Positions 6,442 to 15,636 of a DNA stretch of 23,832 nucleotides are shown piece after piece. The DNA lies in assembly GCA_023411715.1 (NCBI GenBank), contig JAEYOM010000088.1:1-23832 (forward strand), given 5' to 3'. The position numbers were made by a program, and so were the translations under genes. Numbering within the stretch: the stretch's first letter is position 1; every line of letters begins with the position of its first letter. Origin of the DNA: Bacillota bacterium (GTDB taxonomy: Bacteria > Bacillota > Clostridia > Acetivibrionales > DTU013). Below the pieces are notes generated by a model. That model was not told the origin of the DNA. It made no database searches and saw only the letters and a list, made by a program, of their open reading frames with translations.

Positions 6442-6927
6442 CTATATCTCCTTTAAACCGTGACCGATGGTTTTTATCATAAGTTTTCCTGTATCCGAAT
6501 GTATCTCTATTGTCCTTCCGTAATTTCCCCCGGTATCTTCCGAAAGGATCGGTATGCCAAGCATATTCAGCGCTTCCTTCGATGCCGATACGTTCCGCGC
6601 ACCTATCCGGAGCATCTCTGATGTATCGTTGAATGAAAACATCTGAGCCCCGCCTGCAAGCTTTGCCACGATCTGCGATCTGACCGCTCCGAGGCTGATC
6701 ATATCATCAACAAGCTTGACAATTGCAGTATCCGCAAACTTGGCCGTATTCGAATTGATTCTGGCCTGCTGACTCGAAGGCAGCATAATATGCGCCAGTC
6801 CGGCCACTTTTCTGACGGGATCGTATAGCGCAATACCTACGCAGGATCCGAGACCAAGTGTTGTAATTACGCACGGGTGCCTTGATGTTTGCAGATCCGC
6901 CATGCCTACCTTAATCAGATTAACCAT
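6442..6927 (-). CDS. cheD: chemoreceptor glutamine deamidase CheD
   Basis: The 161-residue product is a full-length CheD, which deamidates glutamines in methyl-accepting chemoreceptors and is bound and inhibited by CheC. The catalytic Cys-His-Thr set is visible: C29 in LGSCVGIALYD, H46 in AGLAHIMLPS and T23 in ITTLG, with the same spacing as in Thermotoga CheD. The family motifs AKLAGGAQMF and the C-terminal GGNYGRTIEIHSDTG are present. The start abuts the cheC stop (TGAATG), so the pair is co-translated in keeping with their physical partnership. The first catalysed step prepares receptors for methylation by CheR, whose gene is not in the window. Confidence 0.97.
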   Translation of the reverse strand: MVNLIKVGMADLQTSRHPCVITTLGLGSCVGIALYDPVRKVAGLAHIMLPSSQQARINSNTAKFADTAIVKLVDDMISLGAVRSQIVAKLAGGAQMFSFNDTSEMLRIGARNVSASKEALNMLGIPILSEDTGGNYGRTIEIHSDTGKLMIKTIGHGLKEI

Positions 6928-7548
6928 TCATCCAATGACTCCTAATGCTTTCAATAATACGTCATACGTGTCGTAATCAGGTACGAGGAAGAAATCGCCG
7001 ACTACCTTTTCAAACCCTTCCGAAAACTCCGTTTCGATATAGAGCACCGTATCCCCGACTTTACCGAATTCGATCGCCGGTACGCTCAGGATAGCTCCGG
7101 CCATATCGATCGCGAGATCCGGAACGGAAGGCACCATCGTAAGGTTAGTCAGCGAGGATAATGCTGACAGGTACGAACCGGCAAGGATATTGCCTATTTC
7201 CTTCAGTGCGGAAATTTCCATTTCGGAAAATTCATGAATCTCATCGAGAGGTCGGCACATCAGCATATTTACCAGCATGCCTGCAGCCTTCTGCTGCAGG
7301 ATGAACATGATGTTGCCGGTCAGATCGCCGCTGACCTTGAGCAGGATGCCTACCACCGGCAATTCAGCTCCGCCGAGAGTATCGCTGACATCCTTGAATT
7401 CCAGTATCTTTGCTCTTGGCACATCCATATCAACCTTGCGGTTCAGAAGCTTCGCAAGTGCTGTTGCAGCATTTCCGGCGCCTATGTTTCCTATTTCCTT
7501 CAGCACATCCAACTGCAGATTGTTTAGGTCATCAATACCTGTAGCCAT
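6928..7548 (-). CDS. cheC: CheY-P phosphatase CheC
   Basis: The 206-residue product has the two CheC/FliY-type phosphatase signatures. One is D14-x3-E18-x2-N21 in LDVLKEIGNIGAGN; the other is S113-x3-E117-x2-N120 in SALKEIGNILAGS. Both carry the Glu-Asn pair needed for catalysis. CheC dephosphorylates CheY-P weakly on its own and more strongly when bound to CheD, which links adaptation to the response regulator. The C-terminus (FFLVPDYDTYDVLLKALG) is typical. An AGGAG site lies 8 bases ahead of the ATG. With FliY also present, the cell has two phosphatases of this family encoded in one operon. Confidence 0.97.
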   Translation of the reverse strand: MATGIDDLNNLQLDVLKEIGNIGAGNAATALAKLLNRKVDMDVPRAKILEFKDVSDTLGGAELPVVGILLKVSGDLTGNIMFILQQKAAGMLVNMLMCRPLDEIHEFSEMEISALKEIGNILAGSYLSALSSLTNLTMVPSVPDLAIDMAGAILSVPAIEFGKVGDTVLYIETEFSEGFEKVVGDFFLVPDYDTYDVLLKALGVIG

Positions 7549-7586
7549 ACCAGCTTCTCCTGTTTAACGATTCCTAAATGTATTCA

Positions 7587-8048
7587 CTACTTGCCCGGGT
7601 TTTCTTCCAGCGAAATAAGCTTTTCGAGGTTCAGCAATGTAATTATCCTGCCGTCCGATTTACCGACTCCCGTTATGTAATCCATGGAGAGCTCACCTGA
7701 AATATTCGCCATGCTTTCGGTGGATTCCTCGTCGAGTTCTATTACTTCCGCTACCGAATCGACAATAAGCCCTGCTGATATTTCATCGAGCTTTATAATA
7801 ACTATCCTCGTGTCCGGGTCGTAAACATCCTCTGCCATCCCGAATTTCAGCCTGAGGCTGATTACGGGTATGATCTCGCCTCTGAGGTTTATGACTCCGC
7901 TGATAAAAACAGGCAGCTTGGGAACTCTGGCAATACTCATATCCTTTTCAATGATCGTGGTGATTTTGTGTATGTCTATGCCGTATTCCTCGTTGCTGAG
8001 TCTGAATATAAGAAATTTTCTTGCTTCCGAAATTGTCTGGTCTGCCAT
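7587..8048 (-). CDS. cheW: chemotaxis coupling protein CheW
   Basis: The 153-residue product consists of one CheW/SH3-like domain. It opens with KFLIFRLSNEEYGIDIHKI and contains the characteristic RVPKLPVFISGVINLRGEIIPVI and the ADSVAEVIEL-like strand (VDSVAEVIELDEES). CheW links chemoreceptors to the kinase CheA in the membrane-associated signalling array. The start has a strong GGAGGGG site 5 bases upstream. It follows cheA by 16 bases and precedes cheC by 38, the B. subtilis order. Confidence 0.97.
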   Translation of the reverse strand: MADQTISEARKFLIFRLSNEEYGIDIHKITTIIEKDMSIARVPKLPVFISGVINLRGEIIPVISLRLKFGMAEDVYDPDTRIVIIKLDEISAGLIVDSVAEVIELDEESTESMANISGELSMDYITGVGKSDGRIITLLNLEKLISLEENPGK

Positions 8049-8064
8049 CTTCGCCCCTCCCCTT

Positions 8065-10125
8065 TTAGTTGGCCAATGCGTTCACATCGAGTATCAACGC
8101 TACATTTCCGTCGCCGAGTATAGTTGCGCTGGTTATAAGCTTTATACCGGACAGGAACTTGCCAAGCGATTTCTGCACGATTTCCTGCTGTCCGAGTATC
8201 TTGTCGACTACAAGGCCGGTAAGGCGTTCGCCCTTTTTAACTATTACAAGCGTCAGATTCCTCGGCGCATCGCCGCTTTCCTTCGGAACCTCGAGAACCT
8301 TGTCGAGCCTTACTACAGGTATCACTGTATTCCTGTACATAACGACCTCCTGATTCCGTACCAGCTTGACGTCGTCGGCAGGTATATTGGCGATCTTGTG
8401 TATCGAACTCAGCTGTATGGCATATTTCTCTTCACCCACCATTACAAGCAGCGCCTGAATTATTGCAAGTGTCAGCGGAAGCCTGATATAGAATCTGCTG
8501 CCTTTTCCAAGCTCAGTCTCGACTTCCACGAAACCGCCAAGGGCTTCTATCTTTGTCTTTACGACATCGAGTCCTACGCCCCTGCCCGAAAGATCAGTCA
8601 CTTTGTCTGCCGTGCTGAAGCTCGGTTTGAAAAGGAAATCGATTATATCCTTCTTTGTAAGGTTGGCAGCCATGTCCTTGTTTATCAGTCCGCGTTCAAT
8701 AGCCTTCTTTTTGACTTTGTCAACATTTATGCCCTGGCCGTCGTCTCCTACTTCTATAACAACGTTATTGCCGTCCTGGTAGGCTTTTAATTCGATAAGA
8801 CCCATTTCAGGTTTTCCGAGGCTCTTTCTCTGCTCGATCGACTCGATCCCATGGTCGCAGGAATTCCTGAGCAGATGGATCAGAGGATCGCCTATCTCAT
8901 CGATAACGGTTCTGTCAAGTTCAGTTTCCTCACCTGACATTTTCAGTTCGACCTCTTTGCCGAGATTCTTGGAGATATCCCGTATCATTCTCGGAAAACG
9001 GTTGAACACTGTTTCGACGGGCACCATCCTTACCTTCATTACGGCATCATGCAGATTCGTGGATATTCTCTCCAAATACTCTACTGTCTCAACATACGAT
9101 TGAGTCTTTTCTATACCCTCCAGGCCTTCCAGCCTGGTCTTTTGTATTATGAGCTCACTAACAAGGTTAAGCAGTACATCAAGCCTGTCAATATCGACCC
9201 TTACCGTCTTTCCGGTCTTTGTCCTTTTGGCTGCAGAATCAGCCTTGGCCTGCGACTGGTCGCCTTCCGCGTTTTCGGCAGCTGTCTTTGTTTCGTGATC
9301 TTCAGTATCCGCAGCCTCCCCGGCTGCCTGCTGCACTACTGCTTCTTTGGCTTTTATCATTTTGATGCTGACTTCGTCCACCTCGGCGATCAAACTCAAA
9401 TCCTTCTCTAATACCGACCCGTCCTCTTTGGAAAGTACGACTACCGTAAATTCGAAGTCGAATTTTTCGTCCTCAATGTCCTGTACCTTTGGCTCCGACT
9501 TAATGACCTCCGAGTGTCTATCCAGGGTCTTGAATATTATGAATGCTCTCGCGGACTTGAGGACACAGCCCTTATTGAGTTTTACAGTAATCTGGAACGC
9601 GTTGTTTCCCAAAGCAGCCGCTTTGTTTATCACATTTATATCATACTGGTTAAGGGCAAGCCCGGCCGCGGAATCAGGCAAGCCGGCGGAAAATGCGGGA
9701 GCCGGCGCTGCAGAAGCTGCTGCAGGAGTATTGACTGAACCCTTCTTCCTGATCATCTCAGCAAGGGCGTCGATGATTGCTGCATTATCCTCGGTTCCCT
9801 CCGAACCTGTCTCGACGATTGTCGTCGTATAGCTCTCAAGTGCGTCCAGGCATTCAAAAAGCAAATCAATCAGTTCGGGGCTTACCTTTATTTCATTACT
9901 GCGAAGAGCCTGCAGCACATCCTCCATATCATGCGTCAATCTGGACATCCTGTTGAAGCCCATCGTTCCGGACATACCCTTAAGTGTATGCGCCACTCTG
10001 AAAATCTCATTGAGCATTGAATTGTCCCCTGGATTTTTTTCCATCTGCAGCAAGCATTGATTTAAGCTTTGTAAATGCTCTTTGGTCTCTTCAATAAAAA
10101 TTTCCAAGTACTGGCTCATGTCCAT
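8065..10125 (-). CDS. cheA: chemotaxis histidine kinase CheA
   Basis: The 686-residue product has all five CheA domains. P1 is a histidine phosphotransfer domain with the phospho-acceptor H46 in FRVAHTLKGMSGT. P2, for response-regulator docking, spans about 175-258. P3, the dimerisation helices, spans about 305-365 (VRVDIDRLDVLLNLVSELI). P4 is a GHKL ATPase with the N box around N421 (LLRNSCDHG), G1 DDGQG at 461-465 and G2 GRGVGLD at 514-520. P5 is the CheW-like domain from about 552. It autophosphorylates in response to receptor state and passes phosphate to CheY and CheB. The linkers at 132-152 and 262-300 are Ala/Glu-rich. The ATG overlaps the cheB stop by one base (TAATG). Confidence 0.97.
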   Translation of the reverse strand: MDMSQYLEIFIEETKEHLQSLNQCLLQMEKNPGDNSMLNEIFRVAHTLKGMSGTMGFNRMSRLTHDMEDVLQALRSNEIKVSPELIDLLFECLDALESYTTTIVETGSEGTEDNAAIIDALAEMIRKKGSVNTPAAASAAPAPAFSAGLPDSAAGLALNQYDINVINKAAALGNNAFQITVKLNKGCVLKSARAFIIFKTLDRHSEVIKSEPKVQDIEDEKFDFEFTVVVLSKEDGSVLEKDLSLIAEVDEVSIKMIKAKEAVVQQAAGEAADTEDHETKTAAENAEGDQSQAKADSAAKRTKTGKTVRVDIDRLDVLLNLVSELIIQKTRLEGLEGIEKTQSYVETVEYLERISTNLHDAVMKVRMVPVETVFNRFPRMIRDISKNLGKEVELKMSGEETELDRTVIDEIGDPLIHLLRNSCDHGIESIEQRKSLGKPEMGLIELKAYQDGNNVVIEVGDDGQGINVDKVKKKAIERGLINKDMAANLTKKDIIDFLFKPSFSTADKVTDLSGRGVGLDVVKTKIEALGGFVEVETELGKGSRFYIRLPLTLAIIQALLVMVGEEKYAIQLSSIHKIANIPADDVKLVRNQEVVMYRNTVIPVVRLDKVLEVPKESGDAPRNLTLVIVKKGERLTGLVVDKILGQQEIVQKSLGKFLSGIKLITSATILGDGNVALILDVNALAN

Positions 10126-11192
10126 TACTGATCCACCCCCATATATTTGACTATGACCTCTGAAATTTCCTTCAGAGGAACTATCGCGTCAACAACTCCC
10201 GTACTGACCGCCGATTTCGGCATCCCATATATAACGCAGGACTGTTCGTCCTGAGATATGATAACGGCGTTGTTTGCTTTTTTCATTTTTACTATGCCTT
10301 CGCTGCCATCGTTGCCCATCCCGGTCATGATCACTCCGATAACTTCGGGGAACCCGGTCTTCGCAACTGAGTCCATCAGAACGTTCACCGCAGGCCTTAG
10401 CGAACCTAACGGCGGGCCTTTGGTAAGCCTGATCTTCATATCCGGACCGTCCCTGAAGACCTCCATATGGAAGTCCCCCGGCGCTAAATATGCAAAGCCC
10501 GCCTTTATAACCTCGTTGTTTTCCCCTTCTTTAACGATAAGCCTGCTAAGCGTATTAAGCCTGTCTGCCAGCGATTTCGTAAAACCGGGAGGCATGTGCT
10601 GAACTATCACGATTGCCGCCGGTATATCGTCCGGTATGAACGGTATCACCTCCTGAAGCGCTTTCGGGCCGCCCGTGGAAGTCCCGATAACGACCAGTGT
10701 CTTAAGGTCATTATACCTTCGGTATGCCTGCGCCGCCTTCGATACGGGAATAACCGCCGCAGGTCTGTAGGCTGTAAGATTTCCAGGCCTGATCGTCTTT
10801 GCCATTTTTACTTTTTCAATGATCTCTTTTTTCTTTTCCTCGCCTGATATATCGAATAAACCTGTCGGTTTTGTGATAAAATCTATAGCTCCTGCCTCAA
10901 GAGCCTCAATCGTTGCCTTTTCCCCGGTACCTGTACGACTGCTCAGCATGATGACAGGAATGTCGGTTATCTTCTGTAATTCCCTCAAACAGCTCAGACC
11001 GTCCATAGACGGCATTTCAACATCGAGTGTTATGATATCGGGATTCAGTTCCTTAACTTTCTTCAATGCTTCGAGGCCATCCCTGGCTGTGCCGACCACC
11101 TTTATTTCTCCGGTGCTTTCCAATATATCAGTCAGCATCTTGCGCATAAAAGCCGAATCATCAACTACCAGTACTCCGATGTCTCTCGCCAT
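10125..11192 (-). CDS. cheB: protein-glutamate methylesterase/response regulator CheB
   Basis: The 355-residue product joins a receiver domain (acidic pocket D11/D12, phospho-acceptor D57 in IITLDVEMPSMDG, K108) to a CheB methylesterase domain. The esterase triad is visible: S172 in IGTSTGGP, H199 in VQHMPPGFT, and an Asp in MTGMGNDGSEG. It removes methyl groups from chemoreceptors when phosphorylated by CheA. I start at the ATG at 11192 (MARDIGVLVVDD), where the receiver domain begins. Its ribosome-binding site is poor, and an in-frame TTG four codons upstream is the alternative. The 95-base gap to flhG has no convincing gene. Confidence 0.96.
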   Translation of the reverse strand: MARDIGVLVVDDSAFMRKMLTDILESTGEIKVVGTARDGLEALKKVKELNPDIITLDVEMPSMDGLSCLRELQKITDIPVIMLSSRTGTGEKATIEALEAGAIDFITKPTGLFDISGEEKKKEIIEKVKMAKTIRPGNLTAYRPAAVIPVSKAAQAYRRYNDLKTLVVIGTSTGGPKALQEVIPFIPDDIPAAIVIVQHMPPGFTKSLADRLNTLSRLIVKEGENNEVIKAGFAYLAPGDFHMEVFRDGPDMKIRLTKGPPLGSLRPAVNVLMDSVAKTGFPEVIGVIMTGMGNDGSEGIVKMKKANNAVIISQDEQSCVIYGMPKSAVSTGVVDAIVPLKEISEVIVKYMGVDQ

Positions 11193-11287
11193 CGTCCAAA
11201 CCAAACCCTTTCTGAGTAATTTGCGCCTTTCAAACTGTCAACCATCCCCTGTCCGGTAATAACATTCCTGTTTTCCATGATCTATCA

Positions 11288-12199
11288 TTAAGCTTTCATG
11301 ATACTAACCAGTCTGTTGAGAAAGCCTCTGACGCCTAAGTTTGCTGCCAGTTCGCCCGCAATACCTTTTTCAACCAGTTTTTTCGAAATGTCCTGTATGT
11401 TCCTGGAAGCCGGGCTTTTTGGAAAACTTATCGAAAAAGGCTGCTGCTGTTTCACAGCTCTGATGACCGCACTGTCTTGCATTATGTATCCTGTAGGCTC
11501 CAGCGAGATACCCAGAAATTTTTCAGCCACGAGTACCAGCTTTTTCAAAACATCGTTCGCTTCACTGACACTATCCGCCCTATTCACCAGGACTCTTATT
11601 TTTTTTGTCCTATCCCTGTTCGAGACCGTCTTTATCAGCGCATATGCGTCCGTAATGGAAGTCGGTTCAGGGGTTGTTACCAGCAATACCTCATCCGCCG
11701 CTACTATGAAACTCATTACACTTTCCGAAAGACCTGCGCCGGTATCGACTATTATTATGTCTGCGATCTCGTCCAACAGTGCCATATTCTCGATAAACTT
11801 CATAATCTGCTGTTTGTCGAGCTTTACAAGATCCTCGACGCCGGAACCGCCCGATATGAACTTGGTATTCCTCGGCCCGTCTGTAAGAATCTCAAGTATG
11901 CTTTTTCTATTTTTAACAACGTCAAGCAGCGTGTACTTCGGTACTATCCCGAACAACACATCTATATTGGCAAGTCCGAAATCCGCATCCAGTATAACGA
12001 CTTTGTAACCCTGTTCGCTCAATGCTATTGCAAGATTTATAGTAACGTTTGTCTTGCCAACGCCGCCTTTGCCGCTCGTAACAGTGATCACCCTGGCCGA
12101 TCTTTTTACAGGCGGCTTCGGAGCTATCACCGGGATTATCGTCTGCTTCAATTTCAGGTTATTGATCGCCTGTCGTAACTTTTCTGCCTGATCCATCAT
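11288..12199 (-). CDS. flhG: MinD-like ATPase FlhG, flagellar number regulator
   Basis: The 303-residue product is a MinD/ParA-type ATPase with a deviant Walker A motif (SGKGGVGKT, residues 42-50), the switch motif VVILDADFGLANIDVL and IIIVDTGAGLSESV. Its first residues, MMDQAEKLRQAI, carry the DQAxxLR element that in B. subtilis FlhG (YlxH) activates the FlhF GTPase. The C-terminus has the basic amphipathic end (RGFLNRLVSIMKA) expected for membrane binding. It limits or places flagella together with FlhF and C-ring proteins. The ATG directly follows the flhF stop (TAGATG), so the two are produced together. Confidence 0.96.
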   Translation of the reverse strand: MMDQAEKLRQAINNLKLKQTIIPVIAPKPPVKRSARVITVTSGKGGVGKTNVTINLAIALSEQGYKVVILDADFGLANIDVLFGIVPKYTLLDVVKNRKSILEILTDGPRNTKFISGGSGVEDLVKLDKQQIMKFIENMALLDEIADIIIVDTGAGLSESVMSFIVAADEVLLVTTPEPTSITDAYALIKTVSNRDRTKKIRVLVNRADSVSEANDVLKKLVLVAEKFLGISLEPTGYIMQDSAVIRAVKQQQPFSISFPKSPASRNIQDISKKLVEKGIAGELAANLGVRGFLNRLVSIMKA

Positions 12200-13393
12200 C
12201 TAGCTTATGCTCCCTATCAAATTCTTGGTGATCTTGTCGATATCAACTGTTTCAATATCATCAGGCACGCTTTGACCGGTAGTAATATATGAGAGGCTCT
12301 TCCCCGTAAGGTATCGCACATTAAGGATAATTCCCTGTACATGGGCCTCGTCAGTTTTAGTAAAGATCAGTTTGTAATCTGTCAAAAAATCATAGCTTTT
12401 CAATATTTCCCTGCAGTTACTGTTGCTTGTCGTAGCGCTGAGGACCAGATAAACCTCGTCTGCTCCGGATGCCGCTATCAATGCTTTCAGTTCTTCGAAC
12501 TGCGCCTTGTTCCTGTGGCTTCTGCCAGCCGTATCTATCATTACGACATCCTTGTCGGAATTCCGGCTGACAGCCTCCTGAATCTCGGTTGCCGTATATG
12601 CCACCGAAACAGGAATACCCAGTATCTCCGCATATGTCTTGAGCTGCTCCACTGCCGCTATCCTGTATGTGTCGGCCGTTATCAGCCCGACAGATTTCTT
12701 CTGGATGAGCAGATAGTTTGCGGCGATTTTCGCCATCGTCGTTGTCTTGCCAACGCCCGTAGGACCCACGAATATCACGACTGTCGGCTTTCCGGGCGTA
12801 CCCGGTTTTATGGTTTCAGGCTTGCCCAGCAGGGCCGATATCATGACTTGCAGCTGCGCCGCCATATCATTTACGCCCATACTTTCTCCAAGCTTCGATA
12901 CTGCCGTATCTGTTATAGTTCTTGCTACCTCGGGCTCAACTTCGTTTTTTACAAGGTTGCTGTAGAATATGTCGGCGACCTTCAAGCCCGTCAGGAGGCG
13001 CTCTTCCTTTAAAGGCTGCAGTTCGGTTTTCTCTCCGCCTTTTATCTGTACATACAATTTCTGTAGCAAATCCTCTATATTCGTTATTTTATTCTCCAGA
13101 TTCGCTATTTTCTCCTCTTTTTCGTCAGAATTAATTTTGTCCGATGCACCCGGAGTCTGCGCTGTTTTCTCGGAGGGCCTGTCGGGGGCTTTTATCGTCT
13201 CGCCTTCGGTTTTGGTAACGTTGTACTCGTCAATTGCCGCAAGCACTTCCACCATCGGTTTCGAAAACAAACTGGACAGGCCTTTTTTTCTGACTTTTCT
13301 TGTATTGAGGATGAGCGCTTCACTACCAAGATCCATCTTGACCTTGAGAATCGCTTCCTGTGTATTTTGGGCCACATAACGGCGAATCTTCAT
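12200..13393 (-). CDS. flhF: SRP-type GTPase FlhF, flagellar placement
   Basis: The 397-residue product has the FlhF layout. It opens with the short N-terminal B region (MKIRRYVAQNTQEAILKVK; the typical LGSEALILNTRKVRKKG) and continues with a charged linker and short coiled coil (about 70-120). A helical N domain follows (about 130-190), then the SRP G domain with P-loop GPTGVGKT at 210-217, the ADTYRIAAVEQL motif and DTAGR at 287-291. FlhF dimerises with GTP at the membrane, and FlhG stimulates hydrolysis. The ATG has a GGGGGA site. The 93-base gap from flhA holds a promoter-like element, so flhF and the che genes could receive extra transcription. Confidence 0.97.
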   Translation of the reverse strand: MKIRRYVAQNTQEAILKVKMDLGSEALILNTRKVRKKGLSSLFSKPMVEVLAAIDEYNVTKTEGETIKAPDRPSEKTAQTPGASDKINSDEKEEKIANLENKITNIEDLLQKLYVQIKGGEKTELQPLKEERLLTGLKVADIFYSNLVKNEVEPEVARTITDTAVSKLGESMGVNDMAAQLQVMISALLGKPETIKPGTPGKPTVVIFVGPTGVGKTTTMAKIAANYLLIQKKSVGLITADTYRIAAVEQLKTYAEILGIPVSVAYTATEIQEAVSRNSDKDVVMIDTAGRSHRNKAQFEELKALIAASGADEVYLVLSATTSNSNCREILKSYDFLTDYKLIFTKTDEAHVQGIILNVRYLTGKSLSYITTGQSVPDDIETVDIDKITKNLIGSIS

Positions 13394-13445
13394 ATTTCCC
13401 CCGTTTATATCAAATATATTGATTTATTTCTATTTCTATAGTGCT

Positions 13446-13474
13446 ATTTTATCACAGTTGGTTATATCATACAA
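13446..13474 (-). promoter_or_regulatory. candidate internal promoter ahead of flhF
   Basis: On the minus strand the -35-like TTGTAT (complement of 13469-13474) and the -10-like TAAAAT (complement of 13446-13451) are separated by exactly 17 bases. A TG dinucleotide precedes the -10 in the extended position. The gap is markedly AT-rich compared with the flanking genes. The -35 matches only three bases of TTGACA, so this is a candidate only. Confidence 0.4.
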
Positions 13475-13486
13475 TTTACGCCAAAA

Positions 13487-15511
13487 TTATACACTAACTA
13501 CGCCCACGGATTGAATCTCCAGATTCGGATCCAGTTCGTTGTAGGAAAGCACTATCAGACCGGGTATCGCCTGATCCGCAAGCTTTTTAAAATATAGACG
13601 CACAATTGGCGAAGCGAGCACTATCGGCTGGTGGCCCAGTTGCACCAGTTTCTGCACCTGCTTCGTCAGGCTGCCCAGTATCGTATTGGTAACACTGGGT
13701 TCGAGTGTGAGGTATGAGCCGGTCTCCGACTTTTGAAGCGAGTCCATGATGACCTGCTCAAGCTTGGGATCGAGTGTGATGACACTTGATTTCTGGTCTG
13801 TGAAAAACCTTTTGGAAATAGCCCTTCCAAGAGCCTGCCTGACATATTCAGTAAGCATGTCGGTATCGTGCGTTATCGAAGCGTAGTCGGCGAGAGTCTC
13901 CAGTATCGTTATCATGTCCCTTATCGAAATACCTTCCTTCAGGAGGTTTGCAAGCACCTTCTGAACCTCTCCCACAGTCATGAGCTTGGGTATCAGCTCG
14001 TCTACAATAACGGGGTAATTCTGCTTGATGTTGTCGATAAGTGTCTGCACTTCCTGACGTCCCATAAGTTCATGCGCATATTTCTTAATAATCTCGGTAA
14101 GGTGCGTTGCGATGACAGAAGGAGAATCAACGACAGTATAGCCCAGCATTTCAGCCCTGTCTCTCTGTCCCTCCGTTATCCATATGGCAGGCAGTCCGAA
14201 TGCGGGCTCCGTAGTCTTGATACCGTCTACTTCTTCCTCGACAAGTCCGGGGTTCATGGCCATATAGTTGTCAAGCATCAATTCGCCGCGGGCTACTTCT
14301 ACTCCCTTGATTTTTATCTGGTACTCGTTCGGGGCAAGCTGTATATTGTCGCGAAGACGTATTATCGGAACGATCATGCCGAGTTCGAGCGCCAGCTGCC
14401 TGCGGATCATGACTACCCTGTCGAGCAGGTCTCCGCCCTGGTTGACGTCCGCCAGCGGTATTATACCATATCCGAATTCAAGCTCGATCGGGTCGATTTG
14501 CAGAAGCGTAACCACATTTTCGGGCTTGCGTATCTCCTCGACCTCGTTCTCCTCGACCTTCACCTCCTGCTGCTTCTGATCCGCGATCTGCTGCTTGGAC
14601 AGAGTATATGCGATGAACGCAAGTACAGCCGACAACAGCAGGAATGGGAGCTTCGGCAGGAAGAATGAAAGGATGAGGCTGAGTCCTGATGCTATGTACA
14701 GGACCTTCGGGTTGCTGAATATCTGTTTCAGGAAGTCCGTGCTGATATCGGACTCGGATGCGGCCCTTGTGACGATAAAGCTCGTAGCGGTAGAGATCAT
14801 GAGCGCCGGTATCTGGCTGACAAGGCCGTCGCCTATCGTAAGGATGGTGTATGTGGACAATGCTTCGGTTAATGTTTCGCCCCTTGAAAGCATACCCATT
14901 ATAAGTCCGCCGATAATATTCAGAACCGTTATGATTATGCCCATTATGGCGTCGCTTTTTACATATTTGCTGGCGCCGTCCATTGCGCCGTAAAAGTCGG
15001 CCTCGCGCTGTATTTTTTTCCTGCGCTCCTTGGCTTCCGCCTCGGTTACAAGCCCCGAGTTGAGGTCGGCGTCTATCGCCATCTGCTTTCCGGGCATTGC
15101 ATCCAGCGTGAACCTTGCCGCGACCTCGGCGACTCTCTCGGAACCTCTGGTTATAACTATGAAATTGACGAGGGTGATCAGCAAAAATATTATAAAGCCG
15201 ACAACGAGATTATTTCCTCCTACGAATGTACCGAAACCTGCTATGACTTTTCCGGCTTCTCCCTGACCTATGATCAGCCTCGCCGAGCTTACGTTCAGCG
15301 CAAGCCTGTACATCGTGGTAATGACCAGCAGTGAAGGAAAAATTGACATCTGGAGCGACTCTTTCATATATACGGTATTGAGCAGTATTATAACCGAGAG
15401 CATTATATTGATGGCAAGAAGCACGTCCAGTATAAAGCCCGGCATCGGAATGACGAATGCCAGTACTATTCCCACTACCATGATCGGTACAGTTGCGTCC
15501 TTTATCCTCAA
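13487..15511 (-). CDS. flhA: flagellar type III export gate protein FlhA
   Basis: The 674-residue product is a full-length FlhA. The N-terminal half is a multi-pass membrane domain, with hydrophobic segments from residue 8 onward. It includes the conserved FHIPEP-type loop region (ARFTLDAMPGKQMAIDADLNSG and the charged EAKERRKKIQREADFYGAMDGASKYVKSDA split over its span). The cytoplasmic domain from about residue 330 docks export substrates and chaperones. FlhA is the main energy-coupling component of the flagellar export gate. The start is a TTG at 15511 with GGAGG about 10 bases upstream; no ATG fits the family N-terminus. It lies 125 bases after flhB. Confidence 0.97.
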   Translation of the reverse strand: MRIKDATVPIMVVGIVLAFVIPMPGFILDVLLAINIMLSVIILLNTVYMKESLQMSIFPSLLVITTMYRLALNVSSARLIIGQGEAGKVIAGFGTFVGGNNLVVGFIIFLLITLVNFIVITRGSERVAEVAARFTLDAMPGKQMAIDADLNSGLVTEAEAKERRKKIQREADFYGAMDGASKYVKSDAIMGIIITVLNIIGGLIMGMLSRGETLTEALSTYTILTIGDGLVSQIPALMISTATSFIVTRAASESDISTDFLKQIFSNPKVLYIASGLSLILSFFLPKLPFLLLSAVLAFIAYTLSKQQIADQKQQEVKVEENEVEEIRKPENVVTLLQIDPIELEFGYGIIPLADVNQGGDLLDRVVMIRRQLALELGMIVPIIRLRDNIQLAPNEYQIKIKGVEVARGELMLDNYMAMNPGLVEEEVDGIKTTEPAFGLPAIWITEGQRDRAEMLGYTVVDSPSVIATHLTEIIKKYAHELMGRQEVQTLIDNIKQNYPVIVDELIPKLMTVGEVQKVLANLLKEGISIRDMITILETLADYASITHDTDMLTEYVRQALGRAISKRFFTDQKSSVITLDPKLEQVIMDSLQKSETGSYLTLEPSVTNTILGSLTKQVQKLVQLGHQPIVLASPIVRLYFKKLADQAIPGLIVLSYNELDPNLEIQSVGVVSV

Positions 15512-15636
15512 GTCCTGTCTACCTCCACTCTTCTGTATTTTCTGTATTTATGGAAATTCTCCGGGATTTATCCCATCCGGCACTGTGATCTTCCTGTACG
15601 CTCGTGTTTAATGGGCTGTATCCCGGTAGTGCCCTG

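Noticed and set aside
7870..8790. Plus-strand 306-codon open frame across cheW and cheA
   Set aside because: It is a long antisense shadow of two well-identified chemotaxis genes with all motifs intact on the minus strand.
11226..11254. Perfect TTGACA hexamer on the minus strand in the flhG-cheB gap as a promoter
   Set aside because: No acceptable -10 sequence at 16-18 bases; the position reads TACTCA or similar.
11165..11278. A 37-codon minus-strand open frame starting in the flhG-cheB gap and overlapping the cheB start
   Set aside because: No ribosome-binding site at its ATG, an unremarkable Trp/Arg-rich peptide, and overlap with well-supported cheB codons. It is probably chance.
15512..15636. 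Inverted repeat GGCACT/AGTGCC and short GGGAT/ATCCC repeat in the flhB-flhA gap
   Set aside because: Arms are short and about 45 bases apart for the first, and only 5 bp for the second; neither gives a convincing structure or terminator.
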